DNA of 64,000 nt, taken from NCBI GenBank assembly GCA_949316495.1, contig OX439009.1, positions 34,970,155 through 35,034,154 on the forward strand. Direction: 5' to 3'. Numbering within the stretch: position 1 is the first letter of the stretch; each line of letters opens with the position of its first letter. Under the pieces are notes generated by a model, which did no database searches, was not told the DNA's origin, and saw only the letters and a program-made list of their open reading frames with translations. Origin of the DNA: Amphiduros pacificus (Eukaryota; Annelida; Polychaeta; Phyllodocida; Hesionidae). The position numbers and the translations under genes were made by a program. Shown here piece after piece: positions 1 to 11,612 of the stretch.

Positions 1-2190
1 CTACACTAAGAATCCTATACTACACTAAGCATCCTATACTACACTGCACTAAGCATCCTATACTACACTGCACTAAGCATCCTATACTACACTTCACTAA
101 GCATCCTATACTAAGCATCCTATACTACACTTCATTAAGCATCCTATACTACACTGCACTAAGCATCCTATACTACACTGTGCTAAGCATCCTATACTAC
201 ACTTCACTAAGCATCCTATACTACACCGCACTAAGCATCCTATACTACACTGTGCTAAGCATCCTATACTACACTTCACTAAGCATCCTATACTACACCG
301 CACTAAGCATCCTATACTACACCTCACTAAGCATCCTATACTAAGCATCCTATACTACACCTCACTAAGCATCCTATACTACACTTCACTAAGCATCCTA
401 TACTACACTTCACTAAGCATCCTATACTACACTTCACTAAGCATCCTATACTAAGCATCCTATACTACACTTCACTAAGCATCCTATACTAAGCATCCTG
501 TACTACACTTCATTAAGCATCCTATACTACACTTCATTAAGCATCCTATACTACACTGCACTAAGCATCCTATACTACACTGCACTAAGCATCCTATACT
601 ACACTTCACTAAGCATCCTATATTACACTTCACTAAGCATCCTATACTACACTTCACTAAGCATCCTATACTCAGCATCCTATACTACACTTCATTAAGC
701 ATCCTATACTACACTAAGAATCCTATACTACACTAAGCATCCTATACTACACTGCACTAAGCATCCTATACCACACTGCACTAAGCATCCTATACTACAC
801 TGCACTAAGCATCCTATACTACACTACACTAAGCATCCTATACTACACCGCACTAAGCATCCTATACTACACTGCACTAAGCATCCTATACTACACTTCA
901 CTAAGCATCCTATACTACACTGCACTAAGCATCCTATACTACACTTCACTAAGCATCCTATACTAAGCATCCTATACTACACTTCATTAAGCATCCTATA
1001 CTACACTGCACTAAGCATCCTATACTACACTGTGCTAAGCATCCTATACTACACTTCACTAAGCATCCTATACTACACTGCACTAAGCATCCTATACTAC
1101 ACTTCACTAAGCATCCTATACTAAGCATCCTATACTACACTTCATTAAGCATCCTATACTACACTGCACTAAGCATCCTATACTACACTGTGCTAAGCAT
1201 CCTATACTACACTTCACTAAGCATCCTATACTACACCGCACTAAGCATCCTATACTACACTTCATTAGGCATCCTATACTACACTAAGAATCCTATACTA
1301 CACTAAGCATCCTATACTACACTGCACTAAGCATCCTATACTACACTACACTAAGCATCCTATACTACACTGCACTAAGCATCCTATACTACACTACACT
1401 AAGCATCCTATACTACACCGCACTAAGCATCCTATACTACACTGCACTAAGCATCCTATACTACACTTCACTAAGCATCCTATACTACACTGCACTAAGC
1501 ATCCTATACTACACTTCACTAAGCATCCTATACTAAGCATCCTATACTACACTTCATTAAGCATCCTATACTACACTGCACTAAGCATCCTATACTACAC
1601 TGTGCTAAGCATCCTATACTACACTTCACTAAGCATCCTATACTACACCGCACTAAGCATCCTATACTACACTGTGCTAAGCATCCTATACTACACTTCA
1701 CTAAGCATCCTATACTACACCGCACTAAGCATCCTATACTACACCTCACTAAGCATCCTATACTAAGCATCCTATACTACACCTCACTAAGCATCCTATA
1801 CTAAGCATCCTATACTACACTAAGCATCCTATACTACACTTAACTAAGCATCCTATACTACACTGCACTAAGCATCCTATACTACACTTCACTAAGCATC
1901 CTATAATACACTGCTGCACTAAGCATCCTATACTATACTGTCACTAAGCATCCTATACTACACTGCACTAAGCATCCTATACTACACCGCACTAAGCATC
2001 CTATACTACACCTCACTAAGCATCCTATACTAAGCATCCTATACTACACCTCACTAAGCATCCTATACTAAGCATCCTATACTACACTAAGCATCCTATA
2101 CTACACTTCACTAAGCATCCTATACTACACTGCACTAAGCATCCTATACTACACTGCTGCACTAAGCATCCTATACTATACTGCACCACA
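1..2190. repeat. 24-bp minisatellite (about 95 units), open at left edge
   Basis: The basic unit is 24 bp with the core CTAAGCATCCTATA. Frequent 14-bp short units consist of the core alone. Units differ mainly in a central dinucleotide (TGCA, TTCA, CCGC, TGTG, ACCTCA variants). Higher-order copying is visible: 106-348 and 1528-1770 encode the same 80-residue reading frame on the minus strand, and a rare TAAGAATCC variant recurs near 3, 711 and 1281. The array ends near 2190 in ordinary AT-rich DNA and continues off the left edge. It lies downstream of CFAP20DC exon 3 and is probably intronic. The open frames within it come from a unit length divisible by three and are not genes. Confidence 0.95.
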
Positions 2191-2896
2191 GCTGTACCAC
2201 AGAATCTAATTAATTGGCTGATTGCACATTGCTTTTAGTGACCTTTTATATACTGCAATAAGTGGTGCAAAGTGACATATAAAACCCTGCAAAGGGACAT
2301 ACATACCCAATGTCAACTGAAAAATCAGCTCCTTTCACAACATATACTTGAAGAATGAGATATCTTTGGAGAAGAGACACTGAAATTATTAGCAAAAAAA
2401 GATTTCTTTGTAAAAGAAATGATACAGTACTGTTTCTTATTTATTGACTCAATCAGTTTTGCACAACAAGTTTCAAAAATATTTCCCACAGTGAAATTAT
2501 TTTATTCAGATAAGAATATATATATATGTATTCTAACATTTGTAATTTATCTTAATTCAAATTTGGCCAACATTAGACACCCCCCATGTGCATATAAACT
2601 GATGATGTCAAGTGTTAAGAGAATGACATGCAGAGAATATCACTATATGTTCAGTACAGTAACTGCTATATCTTGATCTTGATAAATATGTTAAAGTGAA
2701 AAACAAAGATGGTACAGTATAAATAGTTCGAAGAAAAAATATTGAAATGTTTATGTTGGAGCCAAACTTATTCAAATCTGTCATATTTCTGTATCCAGAT
2801 ATTGCTTGGACATAAACTGAAATTGAAAAGAAAAAAAACACCTTGTAAATAAGGGAAATTGCCTTTTAAATAAATAATAAAAAAATAAATCCTTAC

Positions 2897-5019
2897 ATGA
2901 GTGCCGGGTGTCTTTAGGGAGTTGCATTTTGGTGGCATGTACTGATCCCTCCAGTATGTACACAAAACTCTTGACATTTTTGTCAAATTCCTACAAAAAT
3001 AAATATGAACAAATGATCAGTTTTTAAATAAACCTTTTATTAAAAAGTTCTGATATTTCAAGATCAGATATTATATATTCAGTCCTGCTTGCACATAATT
3101 TGTTGTGTGAGTTAAAAAGTTACGACTGCCACTGTGATGTCACACAACTCATATCCAGAACTATCCCTGTGGTTTTTAGCCCATTGTTCTGAACTGAGCA
3201 AAACATATTGCATAGTTTGAAGAAAGGTCCACAAAGCTTGAAATGTGCTGGCAGATAAAACAATTTTTCAGTGGTATTTAAGTTCATAATTTTGTTTGAA
3301 TCTTTATAATTCCCTATTATCCATTCTTGGTGGCCAGGAAAAGATAAATCAAAATCATAAGATGAGGTTCTCAACATTTGTACCTTTTTAATACCCGATC
3401 CTCCAGATAGTTTCCAATGGGCAACTGGATCCTTGCCCTGGGCACTGAAGATTTCAAAGTAGGGACCTCCCTGAAAGAAGGGAAAAAATCCATTATTCTC
3501 ATGATTATCAAAAACCCATGCAAACAGACTGCTATTTAATATAAAATTATACAAACATATTTTCATGAGCACAGTCACCATATAACTATCAAAGATATTA
3601 AAATCCTCATTTTGTGACAAAATTCTACATTTGTATCAGCAAAGAGGTATAGTTAAAATATAGTAGAACATCTGGCAGATTGGATCAAATTCTTATGGTT
3701 TCAGCAAAGATGAAAAGAAACTTTACTATTTGGATGTTGTCAGTCAAGAAGTCTTGGTGTGATGCTAATGTCCTGGTTGATTTTAAAACTTGTGTTTAAT
3801 TATGCCATTTTCATCAAAAGTTTAAATCACTTAAACTGCTCATAATAAGATGAAATTCATAAGCAAGTTTAACATTTTTAAAATGCTGACTGCTAAAATG
3901 GTCATTAGAATTACAACGTGAGTAGCATTAAAAACATAAAACTTTTAAACACTAGTACAGTTGTACTCAAAGGAGACATTTGAGCTCATACACGATACTG
4001 GGAAGATAATGCTCGGCAATGAAGTGTACTTTACTCAAAGACATCGGCAAAATAGACTTGAAATCCACTGCTTCTGGAAACAACATGCACTGCCCATCAT
4101 ATTGAAGTTTACCTACTAATTAAACTCGACCTCCGGCGATTGACTGTTGCAGTTCTGACCCATGCCACTATCTTTCCCAGTCAAAATGTCTAAAAATGCA
4201 AATCCGTGTGCATTCTGTAGTGTTTTTTCTCCAGCTTTTTACCCGATATCAAACTCGACAACGAGAAATGGCATTTAGGAGAGTCCAAGTGATGACGTCA
4301 TGGAAACGAAAAGGGAGAATCTTCATATGACGTCAGAAGGACCACAACGTTGTGGAGTTTCCAGATTGTTACTGTCACTCCCGTGGATAAACTGACCCAC
4401 TTAAACCTGATTGCGCAAACTCGTAAACAATGGCCAAACGATGCCGAGATGAAGAAATAACAAAGAAAATTTTTCAAACAGTGCTGACATCTTAAGTTGA
4501 TTTAAACAGTACACAATTTTTTGATTGTTAATTGCCGGTAGTCGAGTTCTTACAGAGTCGGGACTTAAATTGGATGGGCAGTGCATGGTATTTCTAAAAT
4601 CAAAGGATTTCAAGTCTTTTTTGACAATGTCTTTGGGTATAATTTTAAATTGACAGTTTGCTGTCACAGGATTAATCACAGTTAATGTCACACTGTACAG
4701 CAGGTAGTGGAAATCAATTGCTAGTCTGAACAATCTCATAGGCAATGTCTCCATATCCCAAAACCAAATTTGAGCTGCGATTGAAGTCTGGGCTAATATC
4801 TTGGTAATATAAACAACTGAGCAGCTGACATACTATTACTATACTCAAATATCTTATCAGCTAGTTGAATTATCATATATATTCATGAACATGAGTGGCG
4901 TATATATTTGGCCCTCCACTCAAAATTTACTCGGAAGGAGACTGTACATGTAATTATCTTACAATTATACAAGTGATGACACAAATGCATGAACTTACCT
5001 GGAACTCGTTCTTGAACAT
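2897..5019 (-). CDS. CFAP20DC: CFAP20 domain-containing protein, first three coding exons (partial)
   Basis: Three exons read cleanly on the minus strand. Exon 1 is 5019-4999 (MFKNEFQ, donor GTAAG). Exon 2 is 3470-3384 (29 codons, starting GGPYFEIFSAQGKDP and ending GSGIKK). Exon 3 is 2990-2897 (starting EFDKNVKSFVYILEG, ending after QLPKDTRHS plus one base, donor GTAAG). The phases join exactly: 21 nt, 87 nt and 94 nt. The spliced start closely matches the remembered N-terminus of human CFAP20DC (MFKNEYQGG, EIFSAQGKNP, EFDKEVKSFVF), which opens the CFAP20/DUF667 domain. CFAP20 itself is an axonemal inner-junction protein; the role of this paralogue is poorly known. The remaining exons were not found in 1-2890, which holds a minisatellite, so the gene continues off the left edge. 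It is divergent from TMA7. Confidence 0.88.
4050..4660. repeat. Dispersed repeat, copy 1 (family unknown)
   Basis: This stretch aligns by eye along most of its length with 6098-6690 in the same orientation. Shared blocks include AAAATAGACTTGAAAT, CTGACCCATGCCACTATC-like, GAGAAATGG and TGACGTCAGAAG. The copies differ at perhaps a quarter of positions, so they are old. No terminal inverted repeats, poly-A or coding potential were seen. It lies in CFAP20DC intron 1. Confidence 0.7.
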
Positions 5020-5694
5020 TTTATCATTTATGGTGATTTGCTATTCAGTTGTTCCCTGGTGAGCAATTTATGGGCTGCACTTTATTTGCCAAATAAATCT
5101 TCAAAAATTGGTCATGATAAAACGTGTTTGATATGTGGATAAATAATTCAGTGTCTCATGACAATTTATGTATTTTCAATGTGGAAAACTTGCAATATGG
5201 TCTTAAATCTAAAATATCACTGCGAAAATAAAAGTTTCTGTTTTAACAGCGCAAATGACTTCACAAAGATCAGTGATACAGCACTGCGCTGTCAGTTGCT
5301 GAGTAGGTCATTTCTTGATAATAATTTTGGAATCTTCCTTTGCGTCCATATCGACGATCCCGACGGCATGAAACTCATGCGATAACTTGCTTTTCTGTAA
5401 TAATCTTAAGACAGTCAAATATTATTGGTGTCGACCTCATAAAATCTACATGTATCATGCTAATCTGTGAACATATCGTTGAATTTGTTTGCATTCTCGT
5501 CTCCAGAACTCACTCCTTTCCTCCATTTTGGTTGTCACTGAGCAAGGGTGCTAATTTCCACCAATCAGAGGTCTTGTCTCAAATCCGGAAGTTGTCTGGT
5601 CGGAGTGTGCGAAAACCCGCCACTTTCCGGTCTTTTGTAGAGTTGCATGTTCTGAGAGTAGATATTTTCGTTAGTAACAGAAAAACGGGAAAAT
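5020..5694. promoter_or_regulatory. Shared promoter region of CFAP20DC (minus) and TMA7 (plus)
   Basis: The two start codons face away from each other 675 bp apart. Near the TMA7 side are a CCAAT box (CCAATCAG at 5561-5568), an ETS-type site (CCGGAAGT at 5585-5592) and a reverse ETS-like TTTCCGG near 5624-5630. GC content and CpG are raised around 5540-5640. The pyrimidine run TCTTTTG at about 5631 could be a TCT-type initiator of the sort used by translation-related genes. The layout is seen in the sequence; promoter activity is inferred. Confidence 0.55.
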
Positions 5695-7470
5695 ATGTCA
5701 GGCAGACAAGGTAAATATGAATATTACACTGTGATTTTCTTGATGGGATACCAATTGGTTTTGCCGAGTAAACTTTTATATTCAGATTTTTGTAACCGAT
5801 TCATTATTTGTCAATTAAGCAAATTTCAATGCCAGATATCATGATATTCACAGCTAGTATTCTATTTTCAGGAGGAAAGAAGAAGCCACTGAAGGCAGCT
5901 AAGAAACAAACCCATGACGATGACGAGGTAAGATTCCAGCAAAAAATCAACAACACAATATTACATTATTTTTGAGAACAAAATACTGCTTTCCCCATTC
6001 ACAATTATAACAAAGATAAATTCAGTAATTCGTTATACCACAGAATCTCGTGAAAATTCTTTTTGTCCAATGTTATAGTTATACCCATATTCATCACCAA
6101 AATAGACTTGAAATACAATATTTCTAGTAACACCAGGCACTGCCCATCTTGTTGAAGTTTCCCAACTAAATCAATTCAACCTCCAGCGATGAACTGTTGC
6201 AATTTTGACCCATGCCACTATCTCTCCCACTAAAAATTTCTCTAAATACAAATCTGTTTGCATTCTGTAACGTCCTTTCTTCAATTTTTTACTTGAAATC
6301 ACACTTGATGAGGAGAAATGGTACTTAGTAGAGTCCAAGTTATAATGTCCTGGCTACAAATGGAGAAAAGCCAGTTGACGTCAGAAGCACCACAACATTG
6401 TGGAACTTCAGATCACTGCTATCACTCCTATAATTCGACTGACCCACTCGTAAACAATTGCGAAAGGATGCTGAGTTCTTCAAATAACAAAGAATTTTTT
6501 TCAGACAGGACTGACATCTTATGTCGATTTAAAGGGTACATAATTGTTTGATTGTTAGTTGACGGAAGTCAAGTTCTATTGGAGTCTTCAGTAAAATTGG
6601 ATGGACAATTCGTGGTGTTTCTGGAAACAATGGATTTAAAGTCTATTTTGATGATTAATATGGGTACAGGGGATCTTTTCACCTTGATCTTTATCTTAAC
6701 ACCGGGTCCCAAAGCCACATCTGAATTTTTATGAATATTTTGAGTTGTGGAATGGCAACACTGGAGAGTGGTGGTGAGGTTAAAAGACTTGGCTTGGCTG
6801 TTTAGAGTAATAGTGTACTAGGTATTTATTTATATCACAGCAACAAAGGCTTTTACAAAAATAATTTATAAGAGTTCTAAAATTGTTAGAACAAGACAGA
6901 GATCAGATTATCAGATTTTTTGGGTCGGATACTGGCAAAATTTTTATTTTTCTTATGTTTATTTTCGGTTTTTATTAGTATCTTTTGTTGCAGACCAATT
7001 TTTCTTGTTTGAAGAGGTAGAAATGGTCAGAGAGTAAGGAAATAAAATATCAGGATTTTTTTCACGAAGATAAAGAAATCTCTTTCTATATTTTACAGGA
7101 TGATCAGCAATTTAAACAGAAACAAAAGGAAGAGGCAAAGAAATTAAAAGAGATGCAAGCCAAAGCCGGACAGAAAGGTCCAATGAGTGAGTATCAACTA
7201 TAATGATAATTTTGAACTTATATTGTTTGTGATAACAACCCCCCCTCCAATTAAAAAAAAATGGGACAGATAGTATTTACAAAAAACATATACATGTGAT
7301 CAGATATGCAAAGGATTGAGATATATGCATATGAGATATGTACATTAAATTAGCAAATCAGAAAAAAAATTATTAATTGTTAATTGGAATTTTTCAATTC
7401 TCTTTGAATGACATTATATGGTGTTTGATTTGCAGGTGGAACTGGAATAAAGAAGTCAGGAAAGAAATGA
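5695..7470 (+). CDS. TMA7: Translation machinery-associated protein 7 (64 aa, four exons)
   Basis: The exons are 5695-5710, 5872-5927, 7099-7186 and 7436-7470 (16, 56, 88 and 35 nt), summing to 195 nt, or 64 codons plus TGA. All junctions are GT/AG. The protein starts MSGRQGGKKKPLKAAKKQ, continues with an acidic HDDDE segment and a charged helical stretch (QFKQKQKEEAKKLKEMQAKA, about residues 27-46), and ends GTGIKKSGKK. Length, order and both termini match the very conserved TMA7/CCDC72 family, which co-purifies with ribosomes in yeast and whose exact role is unclear. Intron 2 contains an old dispersed repeat. Immediately 3' is a seven-copy hairpin-forming 23-bp repeat ahead of an AATAAA, so the repeat is probably in the 3' UTR. 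Confidence 0.96.
6098..6690. repeat. Dispersed repeat, copy 2 (family unknown)
   Basis: This is the direct-orientation partner of 4050-4660 and lies in TMA7 intron 2. Apparent open frames here are not conserved in frame between the two copies, which argues against a coding role. Confidence 0.7.
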
Positions 7471-7616
7471 TGGAGGATTTTCAAGTCATTTCAACTCATT
7501 TGTTTATCTCGGAAACATCAAATCCTTTAAATGGATGTTGCAGCTTTGCCATCTCATTTACTTTTCAACAATCTTCATTTCATAACTAAATGATCATCAA
7601 CATACAGATTAAAACA

Positions 7617-7790
7617 AGTGGAAAGCTTTAGCAGAAGCTAAGGGAAAGCTTTAGCAGAAGCTAAGGGAAAGCTTTAGCAGAAGCTAAGGGAAAGCTTTAG
7701 CAGAAGCTAAGGGAAAGCTTTAGCAGAAGCTAAGGGAAAGCTTTAGCAGAAGCTAAGGGAAAGCTTTAGCAGAAGCTAAGGGAAAGCATG
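7617..7790 (+). repeat. 23-bp tandem hairpin repeat in probable TMA7 3' UTR
   Basis: There are seven essentially identical 23-bp units starting at 7621, 7644, 7667, 7690, 7713, 7736 and 7759, then a partial unit. Each contains CTTTAGC-AGAA-GCTAAGG, which as RNA would fold into a 7-bp stem (one G-U pair) with a 4-nt loop. It begins about 150 bp after the TMA7 stop and ends about 80 bp before the AATAAA. Confidence 0.9.
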
Positions 7791-7870
7791 CCTCTAAGTT
7801 AATGTCTCCACCATTTGATTTCATTTATATACATAAATTTATAAAAACTGGGGAAAAACAATTTATGAAA

Positions 7871-7876
7871 AATAAA
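7871..7876 (+). terminator. Candidate poly-A signal of TMA7
   Basis: An AATAAA hexamer lies 400 bp after the TMA7 stop codon. A GT-rich stretch (TATGTGTTTGTTGTC, about 7945-7960) lies downstream, consistent with a cleavage downstream element. Confidence 0.5.
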
Positions 7877-7879
7877 ACT

Positions 7880-9595
7880 ACAGCTTTGTACATTATCATG
7901 ACAACATGTAAATTAATGTAGAAAATATAAAGTTGTAATTTTAATATGTGTTTGTTGTCATTTTTTCTTTATGTTTTTTTTTTCACACCCAGCTGATCTA
8001 TCAGAGCTGAGTGTATTGTAGGGCTGCACAGTGGTTTTGGCCGTGATATGTTTTATATTAATTTTCTTCATGGCAATATTGATTTGACCTCATGTTTTAT
8101 GCAAAACTTTGAATTATCCAAGTTTCTAAAAAAAAATCTGAAAAATTTTGTGGTAAACTATAATTTTATTTCTGGATGTTGTAAATACAACTAGTGAGTT
8201 ATCTATTTTTTTCAGATTTATGGTATGCATTATAATTTTGTCACAAGAGGGCATAACTTTCCTGAGAATGGTCAATTTCAGAAAATCATGTTTTGAACCG
8301 GGCAAACACTTCACCAATTGTCCTTTTTTTAGTCAGACAGATTTAGTCACCTGTGAGTCAGCTTTGTACATTATCATGACATTATGTAAATGAATGCAGA
8401 AGATATAAAATTGAAATTTTAGCATGAGGTAGTAGTTTTTTCTGCATGTTTTTAGCTATGCTGACTTGGGGAAGGGTTTGATTTATGTCATTCTGTCCAT
8501 CAGCTTTGGTCTTGATCAGATTTCTGTGCATTTATGATTTTATCAAAAATCTAATAACTTGCTGAGCAGTCAAAGAGGCTGCCATTTTGAATAACATAAA
8601 CATTATAAATATTGGCCAATGAGAATCAAAATAAGTTGGAGCCAAGTTCAATATGTAACGTGCATTTTGATTGGTCAAAATTATCTGCTCAAGTATGCTC
8701 TGGGAAAGGATTTAAATGATCATTTATGAAGCAATTTACATATGTAGAGAAAATGTTCAAAAAAGCAATGATCAGCACAACTAACCATGACCCTTTTGTG
8801 ACATTTTCTCCTTTAAATGTAGATGATATTGGAAAATACCTGGCTTATTGCTTGTAAATGTGCTCACTTTGTCAAAACTGAGAGCAATAATAAAAGTTAT
8901 ATTGCTCTCAGGTCAAAACAACCTTGATTCCTTTCATATCTGGTTTGCAAACTCTTTGAGGAAATGACCTTGAAGAGCTGAACTGAGACCATTGACCTTT
9001 TTGTTATTAGTTACCGTAAGTTGGAAAAGTCCTATTGCACAGAAGCATGATAACTGCTAAATCAATGCAGCTTCCTTTCAAACTTATTATGTAATCTCTG
9101 GGGAAATTTTGTGGATAAGTCCAATCATGGACCTCTGTATCGATTTCTCCTTGTATATTTATTGTTTACTTAAAGTGTAACTTTCACTTCTCTGACACGC
9201 TTTTGGAGTATGAAGGAGAAATATAACGCACATTGATCTGGAGGGTCTGTAAATATGACTGCACAAGGAAAACATGATTTTTTGGTGGAAGTGTGACATT
9301 TTGAATGCACGTGCAGGCTAAAAAAGAATGACATCATCGTGGGGCAATTACCTACTTACATAAATAATTAGTAAACAAACAACAATGTAGCCAAAATAGT
9401 GGTGTCACAATTTTCAGTCTTAGAATGGACGCACTATAAAATGGTTATGTATGTCGGAAAGAACATTAAAAAATGCAATATTTTGGTGTAAAAAATATGT
9501 CAATCGGACTTGTTATGACTTGTTTTATGAAAATTGAAGATCATTGCCATTAATTGCAATAAATGATCATATTTTATGGGGGTTGCAAGATCAGT
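7880..9595. other. Intergenic DNA with two diverged dispersed repeats
   Basis: No gene is supported. The segment 8066-8360 is repeated in the same orientation at 12008-12270 (shared blocks GTCACAAGAGGGCA, TTTCCTGAG, CAATTGTCCT, CAGACAGATTT). The segment at about 8500-8735 has an inverted counterpart at 44095-44300 (shared blocks AATGATCATTTAAATCC and GACCAATCAAAATGCA, on one strand or the other). A short duplication, CATTATCATGACA with following text, occurs near 7890 and 8365. These look like old non-autonomous elements of unknown class. Confidence 0.6.
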
Positions 9596-11612
9596 TTTTA
9601 CCCTCAGCCCCTGATGTAATCAGGCTGAGGGTATTGCAGTACTCCTGGCGTGGGTATGTATGTATGTCTGTAGCGAACAGCCTTGTCATCGCGATAACTC
9701 AAGAACAAATGATGGCAGCTTCATAAAACTTGACACACATATGCATCTGGTGAAAACCTCGGACGAGTTCGATGGACGGCGACCTTGACCTATTTTTCAA
9801 GGTCACAGGGACAATTATGTGAAATCCCAAGAATCACAAGAACGAATGATGGCAGCTTTATGAGATTTGACACACATAAGCATCTGGTGAAGACCTCAGA
9901 TTTTTTCCTATGAAACATGACCTTCACCTACTTTTCAAGGTCACAGGGACAATTATGTGAAATTATCTTGTCATTGCGATAATTCGAGAACAAATGATGG
10001 CAGCTTCATGAAACTTGACACATATAAGCATCTGGTGAAAACCTCGTACGAGTTCGATGGACGGTGACCTTGACCTATTTTTCAAGGTCACAGGGACAAT
10101 TATGTGAAATCCCAAGAATCGCGTAACTCAAGAACAAATGATGGCAGCTTTATGAGATTTGACACCCATAAGCATCTGGTGAAGACCCCAGAATTGTTTC
10201 TATAAAACATGACCTTCACCTACTTTTCAAGGTCACATGGACAATTATGTGAAATCATCCTTGTCATCGCGATAAAATACGAGAACGAATGATGGCAGCT
10301 TCATGAAACTTGACACACAAAAGCATCTGGTGAAAACCTCGGACGAGTTCAATGGATGGCGACCTTGACATATTTTTCAAGGTCACAGACAATTATGTGA
10401 AATCCCAAGAATCGCAATAACTCAAGAACGAATGATGGCAGCTTTATGAGATTTGACACACACAAGCATCTGGTGAAGACCTCAGAATTTATTTTATGAA
10501 ACATGACCTTCACCTACTTTTCAAGGCCACAGGGACAATTATGTGAAATTATCTTGTCATTGCGATAATTCGAGAACAAATGATGGCAGCTTCATGAAAC
10601 TTGACACATATAAGCATCTGGTGAAAACCTCGGACGAGTTCGATGGACGGCAACCTTGACCTATTTTTCAAGGTCACAGGGTTAATTATGTGAAATCCCA
10701 AGAATCGTAATAACTCAAGAACGAATGATGGCAGCTTTATGAGATTTGACACACACAAGCATCTGTTGAAGACCTCAGACTTCTCTTGATGGAACATGAC
10801 CTTCACCTACTTTTCAAGGTCACAGTGACAATTATGTGAAATCCCAAGAATCGTAATAACTCAAGAACAAATGATGGCAGCTTTATGAGATTTGACACAC
10901 ATAAGCATCTGGTGAAGACCTCAGATTTTGTTCTATGAAACATGACCTTCACCCACTTTTCAAGGTCACAGGGACAATTATGTGATATCATCCTGGTCAT
11001 CGCGATAACTCGAGAACAAATTATGGCAGCTTCATGAAACTTGACACGCATAAGCATCTGATGAAAACCTCAGACATTTTTGTATGGAACATGACCTTCA
11101 CCTACTTTTCAAGGTCACAGGTACAATTATGTGAAATCCCTATCATTGCTATAACTCGAGAACGAATGATGGCAGCTTTATGAGACTTGACACACATAAG
11201 CATCTGGTGAAGACCTCAGACTTCTCTCAGACCTTCACCTACTTTTCAAGGTCACAGGGACAATCATGTCAAATCCACGTCATTGCAATAACTTAAGAAC
11301 AAATAATGGCAGCTTCATGAAAATTGACACACATAAGCATCTGGGAAGACTCCAGATGAGTTTGATGGATGGTGACCTTAACCTTCTTTTCAAGGTCACC
11401 GGCCCATCTCAATAATTCTAGAGTAAATGATGACAGTTTCATGATACTTGACACAAGTAAGCTATCAAAGGAAGTAGATTTTATGGGTTTTTTTTACCCC
11501 TGCATCAATTTGCCTTGGTGCAGTGACATTTTGTTCACAAATATTGTGTGGAGCGAATGTTGTGCAATGAGTTACCAGGGCTGAGGGTTGATGCATCTCT
11601 GATGCCTATGTT
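9596..11612 (+). mobile_element. Non-autonomous element 'B', copy 1, with tandem AGGTCA-motif core
   Basis: The left end is a hairpin (CCCTCAG...CCTGAT-GTA-ATCAGG-CTGAGGG, 9601-9631) followed by GT-rich text and CTGTAGCGAACA. The core is about twelve monomers of roughly 145 bp. They alternate between two subtypes (CTTCATGAAACTTGACAC with TGACCTTGACCT, and CTTTATGAGATTTGACAC with TGACCTTCACCT), giving a dimer of about 290 bp. The right end contains GTGTGGAGCGAATGTTGTGCA and CCAGGGCTGAGGGTTGATGCA, so CCCTCAGCCC is an inverted terminal motif. The same left and right ends recur at 15496-15776 (minus), and the right end recurs at about 44088. It encodes nothing: minus-strand open frames in the core simply repeat with the units. 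The architecture resembles tandem-core Helentron-like or bivalve 'pearl'-type elements, but the class is an inference. Confidence 0.8.

Noticed and set aside
1-2190. CRISPR-like regular repeats
   Set aside because: The units are contiguous with no unique spacers and the DNA is eukaryotic.
5158-5714. Plus-strand frames of 75 and 124 codons upstream of TMA7
   Set aside because: They overlap the promoter and the first TMA7 exon in another frame, and have no recognisable content.
10549-11057. Minus-strand frames with repeated FHEAAIICS and LKNRSR segments (also at 41836-43303)
   Set aside because: They repeat with the element 'B' monomers and break at random points. This is a shadow of tandem DNA.
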